Below, piece after piece: positions 63,041-64,000 of a DNA stretch of 64,000 nucleotides. The position numbers were made by a program, and so were the translations under genes. The number at the start of each line of letters is the position of its first letter. Position 1 is the stretch's first letter. Source of the DNA: an uncultured Pseudomonadales bacterium (GTDB taxonomy: Bacteria; Pseudomonadota; Gammaproteobacteria; Pseudomonadales; Azotimanducaceae); the NCBI GenBank assembly GCA_951813295.1, contig CATOTI010000002.1, positions 868,001 through 932,000 of the forward strand. The letters run 5' to 3'. A model generated the notes under the pieces. The model ran no database searches. It was not told where the DNA came from and saw nothing but the letters and a program-made list of their open reading frames with translations.

Positions 63041-64000
63041 ATGACAGACGCTTATATCGTTGGCGTAGACATGATCAAGTTCGGGCGCTTCCCGGACCAA
63101 ACGGTTCCACAGATCGGTTCCAAAGCCGCGCTCCTCGCACTCGACGACGCGGGCCTGAAGATCCAGGACATGCAGGCGCTCTATTGCGGCAACCTGGGCC
63201 AGGCGAGCGGCATGGTCGGCCAGCGGATCCTCCAGGAGATCGGCCAGACGGGCGTCCCCGTGGTCAACGTCTCCAACGCCTGTGCAACGGGTGCAACGGC
63301 ATTTCGTGAAGCCTGGACGGCGGTCAAAGCCGGTCTCTACGACCTCGTCCTCGCGGTCGGCGTCGAGCAGATGGGCAAAGGCCTCCTCGGTGGTGGTGGC
63401 GGCGGCGCCGGCATCTCCAAAGAAGGCCTGCTCGGTTCGGGCACGATGCCCGCGGTCTTCGCCGAAGCCGGTATGGAGCATTCGCGCAACTACGGCACGA
63501 CTTTCGAGCAGTTCGCCAAGGTATCGGTGAAAAACCACCATCACTCGACCATGAACCCGAAGGCGATGTATCAGATCGAAACGCCGCTCGAGACGGTGAT
63601 GAATGCAGAAATGATCTCGTACCCCAATACGAAGCTCATGTGCTCGGTGAACGTCGACGGATCGGCGGCAGCGATCATCGCGTCGGAATCGAAGGCGCGC
63701 GAACTCGGACTCATGGACCGCGCGGTCAAGGTTCGAGCTTCGGTGATGACCTCCGATCCGTGGCAGGAACGTGATCTCGTCATGCCAGACGTCAACTCCT
63801 GTACGCGCAAAGCGGCAGCAGCGGCATACGAAATGGCCGGTCTCGGACCGGACGATGTCGACCTCGTCGAACTACACGACTGCTTCGCGACGGCAGAGAT
63901 CCTGCACTACGAGAATCTCGGCCTCTGCGGCGACGGCGAAGCGGGACGTCTGATCGATGACGGCGAAGTGGCACTCGGTGGCCGGGTTCCGGTCAACGTG
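63041..64000 (+). CDS. thiolase-family protein (SCPx-type), 3' end cut by the window
   Basis: An incomplete gene: the reading frame is open for the last 960 bases (320 codons) and no stop is reached. The ATG follows AAAGGA by nine bases. The nucleophile Cys lies in NVSNACATGATAF, and the HDCF motif in VELHDCFATAEILHYENLG is that of SCPx-type lipid-transfer thiolases and acetyl-CoA acetyltransferases. It is paired with the DUF35 protein, a usual thiolase partner. Confidence 0.9.
   Translation, partial: MTDAYIVGVDMIKFGRFPDQTVPQIGSKAALLALDDAGLKIQDMQALYCGNLGQASGMVGQRILQEIGQTGVPVVNVSNACATGATAFREAWTAVKAGLYDLVLAVGVEQMGKGLLGGGGGGAGISKEGLLGSGTMPAVFAEAGMEHSRNYGTTFEQFAKVSVKNHHHSTMNPKAMYQIETPLETVMNAEMISYPNTKLMCSVNVDGSAAAIIASESKARELGLMDRAVKVRASVMTSDPWQERDLVMPDVNSCTRKAAAAAYEMAGLGPDDVDLVELHDCFATAEILHYENLGLCGDGEAGRLIDDGEVALGGRVPVNV

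Overview
The window is about 64 kb of GC-rich, densely packed bacterial chromosome. I identify 58 protein genes (57 complete, one cut by the right edge) and no rRNA, tRNA or CRISPR array. A TonB-dependent receptor, several lipoproteins and signal peptides, a YejABE-type importer, a di-haem peroxidase, a DUF3187-like outer-membrane protein, CysD/CysNC sulfate activation and a gatCAB operon point to a Gram-negative, probably a gammaproteobacterium. The many CoA, flavin and 2-oxoglutarate enzymes suggest a marine or host-associated heterotroph. The taxonomy is inference.

Left part (1-20 kb): an amidohydrolase, an MFS exporter, a luciferase-like monooxygenase, a GPH symporter, a PQQ-type sugar dehydrogenase, a VOC protein, mgtE, a DHA2 exporter and a TonB receptor carrying an EF-hand loop. 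Then comes a long minus-strand run: HAD hydrolase, DUF3187-like protein, amidohydrolase, two small proteins, a secreted cyclase-family hydrolase and an 804-residue tandem class III CoA-transferase.

Middle (20-44 kb): yejABE without yejF, followed by an AraC regulator and three small proteins (cupin, VOC, START-like). A TetR gene faces a P450 gene across a clear palindromic operator. Next are two 2-oxoglutarate oxygenases, a tannase-like esterase, a GH109-like Gfo/Idh/MocA protein, a luciferase-like gene broken by two compensating frameshifts, a Tat-type amidohydrolase, a single-chain biotin-dependent carboxylase, and a tightly overlapped operon of class III PLP enzyme, APH-type kinase, SCP2-like protein and alpha/beta hydrolase.

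Right part (44-64 kb): lipoproteins, an FG-GAP protein, PhyH and TauD dioxygenases, a luciferase-like monooxygenase, an M48 peptidase and a thioesterase. A 0.9-kb non-coding island follows, built from repeated hairpin modules and 23-bp iterated motifs; it is the least explained part of the window. After it come a di-haem peroxidase, HPr, gatCAB, cysD-cysNC, a ferredoxin-NADP reductase, and a DUF35 protein with its thiolase partner running off the end.

Together the genes describe uptake of organic compounds, oxidative attack by flavin, haem and non-haem iron enzymes, and CoA-based catabolism, interspersed with housekeeping operons.
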